Assembly (NCBI GenBank): GCA_016715645.1
Contig: JADJZR010000003.1
Coordinates: 186,001-250,000, forward strand
Source: Elusimicrobiota bacterium
GTDB taxonomy: Bacteria > Elusimicrobiota > Elusimicrobia > FEN-1173
Direction: 5' to 3'
Length of the DNA: 64,000 nucleotides
The notes under the pieces: model-generated
Told to the model about the DNA's origin: nothing
The model's input: only the letters and a program-made list of their open reading frames with translations
Database searches by the model: none
Part shown: one piece after another, positions 8,232 through 17,368 of the stretch
How the letters are laid out: each line of letters starts with the position of its first letter
Numbering within the stretch: the stretch's first letter is position 1
Made by a program: the position numbers and the translations under genes

Positions 8232-10979
8232 ATGAAAAGAATTGCTCAATCATCCTGGTCCCAAATGGCGAAAACCGGTTTGGCTTTAATTGTGGGAGGA
8301 ACCCCGGCGTCGGCGACGGTCCCGAACGTTGAAAAGAAACCCGTCCCTGACGGAATGGATCGATCGGTTCTCCCCATCCAAGAACCCTCTTACCCCATCG
8401 TGACGGAACTGGACGCTCGGAAAACCAAAGCCCCGGCGCGGTTCAACGTAAAGGCCCCGGCCGACGCGCCGAACGTGGTCGTCGTTTTGCTGGACGATAT
8501 CGGGTTCGGCCATTCCAGCGCGTTCGGCGGACCAATCCATATGCCGAATTTGGAGCGGCTCGCGGCCAACGGTCTTCGCTACAACCGGTTCCACACGACG
8601 GCGTTAAGCTCCCCGACGCGCACCGCCCTTTTGACCGGTTACAACCACCACTCTAATAACGCTGGGGCCATCATGGAAGTGGCCACGGCCTTTCCCGGCA
8701 ACACGGGGATCCGTCCGCAAACCATCACGCCGGTGGCCCAAGTGCTCCGAATGAACGGCTACAACACGGCCGCGTTCGGCAAATACCATGAAACGCCGCC
8801 CTGGGAAGGATCTGTTTCTGGCCCCTACGACCGCTGGCCCACCGGATCGGGGTTTGAAAAGTTCTATGGGTTCATCGGCGGGGAAACCAACCAATGGCAC
8901 CCCATGATCTACGACGGCACCACGCGGGCTTATCCCGACGTGGAAGCCCCCGGATACCATTTTACGACGGACATGACCAACCAGGCCATTCGGTGGATGA
9001 ACACTCAACAATCCCTCACGCCAGAGAACCCCTTCTATATGTATTTCGCTCCCGGCGCCACCCACGCGCCGCACCACGTGCCGAAATCCTTCATTGCAAA
9101 ATACAAAGGAAAGTTCGACCAAGGCTGGGACAAATTGCGACAGGAAACGTTGGCGCGGCAAAAAAAGTTGGGCATTGTTCCCAAGAACACACGGTTGGCC
9201 CCGAAACCGGCCGCCATCAAAGATTGGTCGGTGTTGTCCTCGGACGAAAAACGGCTTTTCGCCCGGCAGATGGAGGTGTTCGCCGGGTTCGCCGAACACA
9301 CGGACATGGAAGTAGGGCGGTTGATCCAGGCGATCGAAGCGCGGGGAAAAATGGACAACACCTTGTTTTTCTACATCGTCGGCGACAACGGTTCCAGCGC
9401 CGAGGGCGGTATGATCGGCATGTTTAATGAAAACACTTATTTCAATTCGGTTCAGGAGACCCTGGACATGCAGTTGCAACGAATCGACGATTTGGGGACG
9501 GATAAAACCTACAACCATTTCGCCGCCGGCTGGGCCATTGCCGGAAACACGCCGTTCACCTGGTCCAAACAAGTGGCCTCGAACTTCGGTGGGACGAGAA
9601 ACGGGATGGTGGTCCATTGGCCCGCCGGGATCAAGGCCAAAAACCAAATCCGCTCGCAGTTTCATCATGTCATCGATGTGGCGCCCACCATTTACGAAGC
9701 GACGGGCGTTCCCGCCCCTCGGAAGGTGAACGGCATCGAACAACGTCCCATCGAGGGAATCAGCATGTCCTATTCATTTGAAAACGCCAAAGCGCCCGAG
9801 GCTCGAAAAACCCAGTATTTCGAGATGATCGGCAACCGCGCCATCTATCACGACGGTTGGTTTGCCGGAACCATTCACAAGGCGCCCTGGGAAGCCCAAC
9901 CGCGCCGTCCTCTGGCAGAGGATGTTTGGGAGCTTTACAACGTGAACGAGGACTTCAGCCAGTCGCGCGATCTTGCGGCAAAATATCCGGACAAGCTTGA
10001 GGAGCTCAAGAAAAAGTTTTTGGAGGAAGCGGTCAAATACAACGTTCTCCCCATCGACGATCGAAGCATCGAGCGTTTTGATCCCGTCATCGCCGGCCGT
10101 CCGGACCTCATGAACGGACGCACGAAACTCGTTCTCTATGAAGGCGCGACCGGCATCCCCGAAAACGCGTTCATTAACATCAAGAACACCTCGTTGTCCA
10201 TTACCGCCGAGGTCGACGTCCCGGCCGACGCCTCCGGCGTCATCCTCTGCCAAGGGGGCGACTTTGGCGGCTGGACGTTCTATTTAATGGACGGAAAACC
10301 GGCCTACACCTACAATTGGGTCGGGTTGGAATCCTACACAGTGTCTTCTGAGACAAAATTCCGGCGGGCGCCCACACCCTCCAATTCACGTTTGATTACA
10401 AGGGGGCGCGGAGCCGGCGGGGTTGGAACGCTGTTCCTTAACGGCGAAAAATTGGCGCGGGCACGATCGCAAAAACCAACGCCAACACCTTCGGAATCGA
10501 CGAATCCGCCGATGTCGGCACGGACGAAAACACGCCTGTCTTTCCCACCTATCACAAAAAGGAAAAATTCACCGGCCATATCCGCCAAGTCACGGTGGAA
10601 ACCTTCCCGGGAAAATAATCGTAACAGCTCAGGCCCCTCACCCTGCCCTCGCATCAGCGGCTCTGCCGCCCCAGGTGCCCCGATCTCTGTGAGGGGCCTC
10701 CCGAGAGGAGAGGGAAAATCTTTTTTTCCTTCCCCTCTTGGGGGAAGGCCCTTCGGGCCCAGGGCCTATTCGGCCCGTTGCCATCGTGTGCCACTGGCAC
10801 ACGCAACCCCCGAAGGGGCGGATGAGGGGCCTTCTGAGTTACTTCCCCGGCAAATCCCCCCACACCCCGAATCAACGCCTCTGGTGACCGCGCTAGCGGA
10901 AATGTCTCGTGGGAGAGACCGCCTCAAGTGCACGTCGCCCTTAGACGAGCCCCTTTTTCAAAGGGGGGACCATAAGTGA
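8232..10979 (+). CDS. Arylsulfatase (Ser-type) with frameshifted C-terminus
   Basis: A secreted sulfatase, start supported by GGGAGG about 6 bases before the ATG, with an N-terminal hydrophobic export region. Metal site VLLDDIGFG, formylglycine motif SSPTRTALLTG with Ser126 in the modified position, then HAPHH and GDNGSS: the alkaline-phosphatase-fold core is intact through about residue 700. From about 10358 the reading frame departs from the family. The expected tail continues in other frames (IPAGAHTLQFTFDYKG, then GAGGVGTLFLNG in frame, then NTFGIDESADVGTDENTP), ending at a TAA at 10616. Three single-base indels (about 10358, 10403, 10464) explain this. The open frame from 10465 to 10979 is nonsense running into repeats. 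Ser-type sulfatases need the anaerobic maturase, which is encoded at 3302. Confidence 0.85.
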   Translation: MKRIAQSSWSQMAKTGLALIVGGTPASATVPNVEKKPVPDGMDRSVLPIQEPSYPIVTELDARKTKAPARFNVKAPADAPNVVVVLLDDIGFGHSSAFGGPIHMPNLERLAANGLRYNRFHTTALSSPTRTALLTGYNHHSNNAGAIMEVATAFPGNTGIRPQTITPVAQVLRMNGYNTAAFGKYHETPPWEGSVSGPYDRWPTGSGFEKFYGFIGGETNQWHPMIYDGTTRAYPDVEAPGYHFTTDMTNQAIRWMNTQQSLTPENPFYMYFAPGATHAPHHVPKSFIAKYKGKFDQGWDKLRQETLARQKKLGIVPKNTRLAPKPAAIKDWSVLSSDEKRLFARQMEVFAGFAEHTDMEVGRLIQAIEARGKMDNTLFFYIVGDNGSSAEGGMIGMFNENTYFNSVQETLDMQLQRIDDLGTDKTYNHFAAGWAIAGNTPFTWSKQVASNFGGTRNGMVVHWPAGIKAKNQIRSQFHHVIDVAPTIYEATGVPAPRKVNGIEQRPIEGISMSYSFENAKAPEARKTQYFEMIGNRAIYHDGWFAGTIHKAPWEAQPRRPLAEDVWELYNVNEDFSQSRDLAAKYPDKLEELKKKFLEEAVKYNVLPIDDRSIERFDPVIAGRPDLMNGRTKLVLYEGATGIPENAFINIKNTSLSITAEVDVPADASGVILCQGGDFGGWTFYLMDGKPAYTYNWVGLESYTVSSETKFRRAPTPSNSRLITRGRGAGGVGTLFLNGEKLARARSQKPTPTPSESTNPPMSARTKTRLSFPPITKRKNSPAISAKSRWKPSRENNRNSSGPSPCPRISGSAAPGAPISVRGLPRGEGKSFFPSPLGGRPFGPRAYSARCHRVPLAHATPEGADEGPSELLPRQIPPHPESTPLVTALAEMSRGRDRLKCTSPLDEPLFQRGDHK
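10621..10842. mobile_element. GTAAC-ended miniature element, copy B (222 bp)
   Basis: It starts GTAACAGCTCAGGCCCCTCA and ends with the complement of GTAACTCAGAAGGCCCCTCA, three bases after the family-type stop of the sulfatase. The internal sequence is shared with copy E (33242-33520), including palindromes GTGTGCCACTGGCACAC and GGGCCTATTCGGCCC. It lacks the 35-base hairpin module present in copy F. There is no clear target duplication; the right flank is another repeat (10849 onward). Confidence 0.7.
10849..10971. mobile_element. GGCAAATCCCCC-ended repeat, truncated copy C with hairpin module
   Basis: It begins GGCAAATCCCCCC and matches, in opposite orientation, the element at 17146-17324, but stops after CAAAGGGGGGACC without the second end. 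It carries the 27-base hairpin (10896-10922; inner stem GTCTC/GAGAC, six-base loop). Beyond it, 10980-11083 contains nothing I recognise. Confidence 0.65.
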
Positions 10980-11083
10980 CTCTCCTATTTGACTTGGCCA
11001 CGAAGCTGGAGAGTCTGGCGCTGAGTAGTTACATTCACGGCACTCCTGGCTTGCGCCGTATATTTCCGCTCATGGGCGGTCTT

Positions 11084-12239
11084 CTATTTCTTTACAAGAA
11101 CCGGGGCTTCTTTTGCTGTTGATCGAACACTGGGCAGAATCACCGTTTCCCAGGGGGAACGCATCTCGTATCGTATCCCACGCCAAGTGATTTTGTTTGT
11201 GAACAAGGAATTGATCGTGTTGATCAGGCTCAAGAACGGCGCCAACGACGCGGCGAACATGTAGTGCCACTTCAGCTTCGCAAGGGAATCGGACATTTGA
11301 GGCAACATCTCCCGCACTGCTCCCAGCAACCACAGGGCGTTCACCCATTGGAGCGGAACCATCGCCAGGCAACGAATGCCCAATCGCCGCGCCCCACCAC
11401 AACGGCTGGAAAAGACCTTGAAATCAGGCTCTGCCGGTTGGTGAACTCTATTGTTTGTCCCAAAGTCGACCCTTCGTGGCTGACCGCCACACAACTGGGC
11501 ACAAACTGGGTCTCGAGACCCAATCCACGAACTTTCACCGTCAACATTAAATCGTCCGACAGCGTTCTGTCCCAGGCCTGGGTCTACGCCAGCGGTGTCA
11601 TCACACTCTTTCGTATCGCCATGGCCGCGCCAAAACAGAAATTGCGTTTGGAATCTGACATGAAAGGCAAGGCTCCGGCGTTCCAGGTGCTTCGCAGGAT
11701 GGAGCCCAAACCTGTGTTCTGGGGGCGTACCACCGATACCCCGTGGTCGCACCCACCTGGGGAAGTATCAACGGGGCCACCAACCGCCGCACAAATCCCG
11801 CGTCCGGCCGCAGGTCCGAATCCGCAAACACCAACATGTCCGCGGATGTCCCCACAAATTCCACCGCCCGCAACAGATTCGTGATCTTTTGCGCCCGCAC
11901 ATTTTCAATCCCCGCCACAATGCGGCACGCTTTCACCCGCCCGGCATTCTCCTCTATCAAAGCGTCTATTTCCGCGCAGGCGGGATCGTCGGCCGTGGCC
12001 ACTGAAAACACCAGTTCCAGAAATGGGTAATCCTGATCAAAGAACGCCCGCAGGTTGTCGCGAAATCCCGGATCGATGCCCTTGCACGGCAAAATCACCG
12101 CCACCCGGCCCCGCGGTCGCGGATAGAGGACATTTCCCAACACCTTCACCTGTTTGCGAAACCGCCCGGTCAAAAACAACGGGATCAGACCAAACACCAC
12201 CGACAGCGCCACCAATATCCCAGCGGCAGTGAGGTTCAT
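11084..12239 (-). pseudogene. Glycosyltransferase family 2 (ceramide glucosyltransferase/HpnI-like), frameshifted
   Basis: The start is ATG 12239, overlapping the deacetylase stop as ATGA. TM1 (MNLTAAGILVALSVVFGLIP), donor-site region VAVILPCKGIDPGF and the DSD metal motif (FADSDLRPD) are in one frame to about 11722. Family sequence then continues in other frames: NTGLGSILRSTWNAGALPF, AWDRTLSDDLMLTVKVRG (acid/base Asp region), and VNALWLLGAVREM through WRGIRYEMRS to a stop at 11084. At least four single-base shifts are needed (about 11722, 11606, 11573 and 11350). Coupling to a PIG-L deacetylase suggests a lipid N-acetylhexosamine transferase whose product the neighbour deacetylates. Decay and consensus error are both possible. 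Confidence 0.75.
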
Positions 12240-13159
12240 GGGTCCTTGGTTTTTTCCCAAAATCGCTCAATGTTACCGAGAACGGCGGCCGTGGGCGTTC
12301 CTTCTCGCCCACGAAAATATTCCCCCACTTGGGAGGCGTACCGAAACGCCGCTTCCCGTTTACAGTGTGCCGTATCAGAAATATGTTCCACCACGGGGTC
12401 CCAGCGATGTCCCCGGCTGATCCATCGCCGCCGGTGTTTCGCCAACTGCCTGGCCAGGAAAAGGCCCGCCACCAAACCGGCCCCCCATCGCACAGAGACA
12501 TTGATGTTTTGGATTGGGGCCATGCCCGAAAACCCGACACCGGTTCGTAAAACCGCCCCCCACAAGCTCCCCCCTGTCCCCGGGAGGATTCCCAACTCCC
12601 GAAGTCGATATATTGTGAAGTTGGGCACCAAGGCGTAGGGCATGTCTTCATAAAAGAGCGTGCGAGGATCGTCCCACCAATCCTCGGCGGCCATGTGGGC
12701 CATTTGGTGATCCACGTGCCACCCCACGGCCAAGGGGATATACAGGGATTCAAAAGAGATTCGAGAAAGGAAATCGTTGATATGGGCTTTGAGTGCGGGT
12801 AAACGCGCTATGTCCGAGGGTAGGGGATCGCCGAAGAGCCTTGAAGGCGCGCGGTAGGTTGATTCGCGACAGACAGCGTCCTTTTCCCCTAAAGTGCGGG
12901 ACTCAAACCCCAATTTCGCGGCAACGGCGCGCTCTTCCGCGTCGCGGTTATTCTGTGCCACCACCCCCCAAGCCTTAACGTTTTCAGGGTATCCCGTGAA
13001 CAGGTTCAACACCAACACCCGCCCTTCCTTTTGCAGATGAACCATATGGCCCCCGGCCGAAAAAACGTCCCAATGGGGGGAGAGAATAACCGCCCGATAA
13101 ACCTGAACGGGAGTTCCCACTCGACTCCCACCGTGCACAATCGTTTGAACGTTTTTCAT
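12236..13159 (-). CDS. PIG-L/LmbE-family deacetylase with altered zinc motif
   Basis: A 307-residue predicted zinc deacetylase of N-acetylglucosamine-type substrates. The second metal motif is present (GWHVDHQMAHMAAEDWWDD). The first motif, usually PHxDD(A/E), reads SPHWDVFSAGG (His29, Asp31): compared with the family the second Asp and the next residue are missing, so catalysis may be altered or lost. A hydrophobic stretch (WGAGLVAGLFLARQLA) suggests membrane attachment near the C-terminus. The downstream glycosyltransferase is coupled by a 4-base overlap, fitting two successive steps on a lipid-linked sugar. Confidence 0.82.
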   Translation of the reverse strand: MKNVQTIVHGGSRVGTPVQVYRAVILSPHWDVFSAGGHMVHLQKEGRVLVLNLFTGYPENVKAWGVVAQNNRDAEERAVAAKLGFESRTLGEKDAVCRESTYRAPSRLFGDPLPSDIARLPALKAHINDFLSRISFESLYIPLAVGWHVDHQMAHMAAEDWWDDPRTLFYEDMPYALVPNFTIYRLRELGILPGTGGSLWGAVLRTGVGFSGMAPIQNINVSVRWGAGLVAGLFLARQLAKHRRRWISRGHRWDPVVEHISDTAHCKREAAFRYASQVGEYFRGREGTPTAAVLGNIERFWEKTKDP

Positions 13160-13301
13160 GGCCGTTCCTCCGTTAGCTCAATAAGTCCATCTTCGCTATC
13201 CCCGTCTTCACCAACAGTCTAATGGATGGGCTTGTCACGGTGATGTCAGGGTTGTGTCAGATTTGAAACATTTGAACGAGGTCGAAAACACTGTTTTTCC
13301 A

Positions 13302-13330
13302 TTGCAAGAATGGGAAAGTGGGCCTATACT
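13302..13330 (+). promoter_or_regulatory. Sigma70-type promoter of the FG-GAP gene pair
   Basis: TTGCAA (13302-13307), a 17-bp spacer, then TATACT (13325-13330). The ATG at 13339 begins 8 bases after the -10 box and has no Shine-Dalgarno sequence, which again implies a leaderless transcript. Confidence 0.55.
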
Positions 13331-13338
13331 GATGGGCC

Positions 13339-15201
13339 ATGGAGAATCGACTTAAACGTGCGGCATATTGGGGTATTTCTGTCCTGGGGTGCTGGTGGAA
13401 TAGCTCCGCCTTCGCGGTGGATATTCCTGTTCAAGATGCCGACGTAGTTCTGACGGTGGGGGTTGGGCCCACATCAAATCCAGGCGTTTTGGGAGTGGGT
13501 GATTTTGACGGGGATAGTTTCGATGATGTGGCCTGGGGATATAACCATGTTCTTAGCACATCTGATGGGAGCCGAATCGACATTTTTTCCGGCCGGGACC
13601 TTCCCAAAAGGGCTAATTTTGATGAGGTTATTCGCTTGAAATGCACGAACGGAAAGTTAACGGCGTTCGGAGATTTTGATGGCAATGGGCGGAGCGACCT
13701 GGTTTCTTATGTTTTTTCTGGATCCGCATATTACAGCATGGTTTTGGGGAAAGAGGGGGCCCTTGGCCCCTGGGATTTGACCCAGCCAGAAAATACCGTG
13801 CAATTGTTAGGCTTGGTTAATGCTTCACTTATAACGGCTCTCTCGGTTGACATGACAGCTGACGGGATTGCGGATCTTGTGGCCGCAAACATCCAGGAAT
13901 CCAGCCTTGGGAGAACGCAGAACGGAGTCGTCCGAATACTTCCCGGACGGGAGGTATGGCCCAATAGTGTCAATTGGGCCGCAGACCCTTCTTCCAAAAC
14001 GATTCATGGGGCAATAAGCCAAGATTTTCCGAACCCCGTGACCAGCGGTGATATCAATAACGACGGCGTATCGGACTTGGCGATAAACGCAAAATCGGGC
14101 ATTTACATCGTTTTTGGGAGCTCCGTCCTGCCGAAGGAATTAGATTTGGCGATTCAGCCGATCAACTGTTGGATCGGCCCCAGCGGTGCGATCGGGCCGA
14201 AAGCGAGCTCACTGGGTGACATAAACGGAGACGGACACGCAGATTTAATTATTTCATGGAGTCAATCGTCCTACTTGCTGGACGGCGCGTTGATAGCCGC
14301 CCATCCCATCATCGACCTCACTCCAGGAAGTCCAACAGAACAACCATTGATCCCTCTCGAGGGAACCCATGGAATTATGGAGACCCTCCCGGATTTTGAT
14401 GGGGATGGGAAAGCGGACCTTATTGCTAGGGATAATTACCTTGCGAGGGACAATTACTCTCTATCCCTCTACCTAACATCCACCTATTCCACCTGGCCGG
14501 CTTTCCCCCCCTCCATCGGCACACCAGCTATTCGAATCACTAGCGGGAAATCACTCATTGGCCCGGCTACCGGCGACTTTAACAATGACGGATTTGACGA
14601 CTTGGTGTTTGGGGAATCCTGGGGGTCCATATACGTGGTTTACGGGTTTAAACCATTGACCCACCCGAATCTAACTATTGAACCGGTGACAGCTCAAACC
14701 GCACGGGTGATGGCGAAGATGTCCGTGGACGGGCATCCAACGGAGATGCGCCTCGCTGGAGACATCGCAGACGCGTTTAAAGACCAATGGATACCTTACC
14801 AAACTTCTAAAAATATCGAACTGACCCCATCGGCGGGAGGAAAGAATATCGTTGTTCGGTTTCGGAACTCTTTCGGGCGCGAAAGCGAAACGAAAACGGT
14901 CTCGGTGACTCTGCGCGTGGTGGATCACCAGGCGGAAGTCGGAAACAACCTCGTGACACCGGAACAGCCCGCGAGAATTGATTGCCGCATGAACGCCCCC
15001 GGAAGGCTGAAAGCCGCAGTTTACAGCCGATCCGGTCAAAAAATCATGGACGTGCTGGATGAGGAGCGGGGGATCGGGATCTGGCCGGTGGTATGGAACG
15101 GGACGAACAGCGAGGGACGGCGAGTGGCCCCCGGCGTTTATGTTTTGATGGTGGAATCGGCCGGGCAAGAAACCCGCGCTAAGGTGTTGGTGCGGGACTG
15201 A
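13339..15201 (+). CDS. Secreted FG-GAP/VCBS-repeat protein with FlgD-type C-terminal domain (A)
   Basis: A 620-residue exported protein. The signal peptide ends near SSAFA. At least seven calcium-binding FG-GAP units of the form DxDGDxxDD follow (DFDGDSFDDV, DFDGNGRSDL, DINNDGVSDL, DINGDGHADL, DFDGDGKADL, DFNNDGFDDL), predicting a beta-propeller. After a linker domain, the last about 75 residues (RLKAAVYSRSGQKI, NGTNSEGRRVAPGVYVLMV, ending KVLVRD) are a FlgD/type-9-style immunoglobulin-like domain, used in several phyla as an export or anchoring tail. The paralogue at 15203 follows after one base, so the pair is co-transcribed. Substrate or binding partner is unknown. Confidence 0.85.
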   Translation: MENRLKRAAYWGISVLGCWWNSSAFAVDIPVQDADVVLTVGVGPTSNPGVLGVGDFDGDSFDDVAWGYNHVLSTSDGSRIDIFSGRDLPKRANFDEVIRLKCTNGKLTAFGDFDGNGRSDLVSYVFSGSAYYSMVLGKEGALGPWDLTQPENTVQLLGLVNASLITALSVDMTADGIADLVAANIQESSLGRTQNGVVRILPGREVWPNSVNWAADPSSKTIHGAISQDFPNPVTSGDINNDGVSDLAINAKSGIYIVFGSSVLPKELDLAIQPINCWIGPSGAIGPKASSLGDINGDGHADLIISWSQSSYLLDGALIAAHPIIDLTPGSPTEQPLIPLEGTHGIMETLPDFDGDGKADLIARDNYLARDNYSLSLYLTSTYSTWPAFPPSIGTPAIRITSGKSLIGPATGDFNNDGFDDLVFGESWGSIYVVYGFKPLTHPNLTIEPVTAQTARVMAKMSVDGHPTEMRLAGDIADAFKDQWIPYQTSKNIELTPSAGGKNIVVRFRNSFGRESETKTVSVTLRVVDHQAEVGNNLVTPEQPARIDCRMNAPGRLKAAVYSRSGQKIMDVLDEERGIGIWPVVWNGTNSEGRRVAPGVYVLMVESAGQETRAKVLVRD

Positions 15202-15202
15202 C

Positions 15203-17116
15203 ATGAGAGCGCGCCTTTTCGTCGTGGCGGCCATTGTGGTCGCCGGCCCTTTCCTCAGGGCCATGGACATCCCGACCGCGAAGGCGGATGTGACCATCGT
15301 CAACGATCGGTTTGAACCACGCGAAGGGGTTTCGAACATAAAATTGGCGGTGGGTGATTTTAACGGGGACGGCAACGACGATTTCGCGGTCAGCTTGGTG
15401 GACAGTGATCTCCTGATAACAGAGGTCAACGTGGTTCTGGGCGGGGCCTCCGCCGTCGGATTGGTCCAAGCCACGGCCTTGCGCATTCTAACCCCTGCCC
15501 CCTTCCAGCAACGGACGTCAAAACAGATTGGCTTTGGGGATATCGATAACGACGGAAAAGACGATTTGTTCATCGCCATGGAACCACCCAACAAACCCGG
15601 CATGGCCATTCTTTTTGGCCGGGCCCTGCCGCAGGGCGTTCAAACCACCATCGATCTCAACAGCTCTGAACCAGATGTTATGATGGAGGACAGTTTCTTG
15701 GGGATCATCACCGCCGATCTCTCCTTTGCGGTGGCCGAATACACTGGGGATGAGTATAAAGATTTACTGGTGGGAAACCCCATTTCACAGGGGTTTGTCT
15801 CTCTCATCCCTGGTCGGGACCGGGAAAGTTTTTCCCGCATCCTTGATCCTTCAGCCTATCCCCAGGTACGACGGATCATAGGTCCCTACAACAGCGGATT
15901 GGGCAAAACCGTATTTTTTGGAAACGTCATTGGAAACAGCGCCCCAGACCTGATACTGTCGGCTCCTTACTCCGACCTTGATGGCCGAACGAATGCCGGC
16001 AAGGTTTTCGTGTTCGATGGCAGTCAGGCTCTCCCACCCGTTTTCGATTTGGGGACCAGTTCCTCGACTGCCGAGATTCGAGGTGCTTCCTTGTTGCACC
16101 AACTTTATTGTTCCGGCGTGGGAGATGTGAACGGCGACGGCCGGGACGATCTTCTTTTGAATTTGAACATTATTAACAATTTTGCTGTATTGGACGGCGC
16201 ATGGCTCGCGACCCATCCGGTGATTGACCTAAACCCCGCCAGCCTCTATTACGTTCCCGTGACAACCTTCAGCACCGTTTTAGATTACTCCAAGGGGCTT
16301 GGCGGAGATTTTGACGGAGATGGATTAAAAGACATTTTTCTTGGTCGCTCCAATACCATTCAGCTCCTCCCTACAAGCGAAGTGGTCGGTTGGCCCAGCT
16401 TTCCCCCCACGCTCGAATCCCCTTGGACGTTCCAGAGTGAAACGGGATATATCCGCAACGCCGCCTTTGGAGATTTTAACAACGACGGGATCGATGATCT
16501 CGTCATGGCGGAGGAAGCCCATGCGCAAGAGTATTGGGGCGCTTTTCATATCATTTACGGGTTTATCCCGCTCAAGGCCCCCACCCTTCAGCTGGCCCAG
16601 CGGACGCCAAACACACCGAGGGTAAACGTGACACTGGCGGTGCAAGGGAACCCAACGGAAATGAAACTGTCCGGAGACATCGTGGACGATTTTAAAGACC
16701 AATGGATCCCCTATGGGGTTTCTCACACGGTCACGCTGTCGCCCGCCGCAGGCCCCAAAACCGTCAACGCCGTTTTTCGGAACCCGTTCAAGCGGGAAAG
16801 TGAAATCGCCTCGGACAGGGTCACGCTAACGGTGGAAAACCAGGAAACGAAGATAGAGTCCAACCTGATCACCCGCGACCAGTCCGCCCTTATCAATTAC
16901 AGCCTGACCGCTCCGGGGAGGCTCAAGGCCTCGGTGTTCACTCGGTCGGGACAAAAAGTGGTGGATCTCTTGGACGAGGACCGGGCCGCGGGGTTTTGGC
17001 CCATCCAATGGGACGGGACAAACCGAGAACATCGGCGGGTCGCCCCCGGCGTCTATGTGTTGGCGGTGACCACGGGTGACCAACAAGTGAGGACAAAAAT
17101 CCTTGTTAAAGAATAG
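15203..17116 (+). CDS. Secreted FG-GAP/VCBS-repeat protein with FlgD-type C-terminal domain (B)
   Basis: A 637-residue tandem paralogue of the preceding gene with the same order: signal peptide (VVAAIVVAGPFLRAM), FG-GAP calcium loops (DFNGDGNDDF, DIDNDGKDDL, DVNGDGRDDL, DFDGDGLKDI, DFNNDGIDDL), linker domain, then the C-terminal tail domain (RLKASVFTRSGQKV, NREHRRVAPGVYVLAV, ending KILVKE). The linker and tail are the most alike parts of the two proteins; the propeller has diverged more. This fits a tandem duplication in which the export tail is constrained and the ligand surface is free to vary. Start ATG 15203. Confidence 0.85.
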   Translation: MRARLFVVAAIVVAGPFLRAMDIPTAKADVTIVNDRFEPREGVSNIKLAVGDFNGDGNDDFAVSLVDSDLLITEVNVVLGGASAVGLVQATALRILTPAPFQQRTSKQIGFGDIDNDGKDDLFIAMEPPNKPGMAILFGRALPQGVQTTIDLNSSEPDVMMEDSFLGIITADLSFAVAEYTGDEYKDLLVGNPISQGFVSLIPGRDRESFSRILDPSAYPQVRRIIGPYNSGLGKTVFFGNVIGNSAPDLILSAPYSDLDGRTNAGKVFVFDGSQALPPVFDLGTSSSTAEIRGASLLHQLYCSGVGDVNGDGRDDLLLNLNIINNFAVLDGAWLATHPVIDLNPASLYYVPVTTFSTVLDYSKGLGGDFDGDGLKDIFLGRSNTIQLLPTSEVVGWPSFPPTLESPWTFQSETGYIRNAAFGDFNNDGIDDLVMAEEAHAQEYWGAFHIIYGFIPLKAPTLQLAQRTPNTPRVNVTLAVQGNPTEMKLSGDIVDDFKDQWIPYGVSHTVTLSPAAGPKTVNAVFRNPFKRESEIASDRVTLTVENQETKIESNLITRDQSALINYSLTAPGRLKASVFTRSGQKVVDLLDEDRAAGFWPIQWDGTNREHRRVAPGVYVLAVTTGDQQVRTKILVKE

Positions 17117-17145
17117 GGATGGAACACACTTTTTTCTATGTAAAA

Positions 17146-17324
17146 GGCAAATCCCCCCTGCCCCCCTTTGCAAAGGGGGGAAAGACAAACCTGCGTTCTT
17201 CGGTCCCCCCTTTGAAAAAGGGGCTCGTCTCAGGGCGACGTGCACCTGGGGCGGTCTCTCCCACGAGACATTTCCGCTAGCGCGGTCACCAGAGGCGCTG
17301 ATGCGGGGTGCGGGGGGATTTGCC
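17146..17324. mobile_element. GGCAAATCCCCC-ended miniature element, copy D (179 bp)
   Basis: It starts GGCAAATCCCCCC and ends with the complement, GGGGGGATTTGCC, giving 13-base terminal inverted repeats. Inside are CCCCCCTTTGCAAAGGGGGG and CCCCCCTTTGAAAAAGGGG palindromes and, at 17251-17277, the 27-base hairpin (inner stem GTCTC/GAGAC, loop TCCCAC). No transposase and no clear target duplication. A truncated copy lies at 10849-10971. Confidence 0.75.
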
Positions 17325-17368
17325 GTGGAAGTTCTTTGGAAGTGGGGAATGGCAAAACCCTTAAAACG

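Noticed and set aside
8604..9743. Long minus-strand frame of 379 codons
   Set aside because: Antisense shadow of the sulfatase, which has clear catalytic motifs; the antisense translation matches no family.
10619..10979. Real C-terminal extension of the sulfatase through the repeats
   Set aside because: The translated tail is repeat sequence (GPSPCP...), also produced by other copies; the family C-terminus lies in another frame and stops at 10618.
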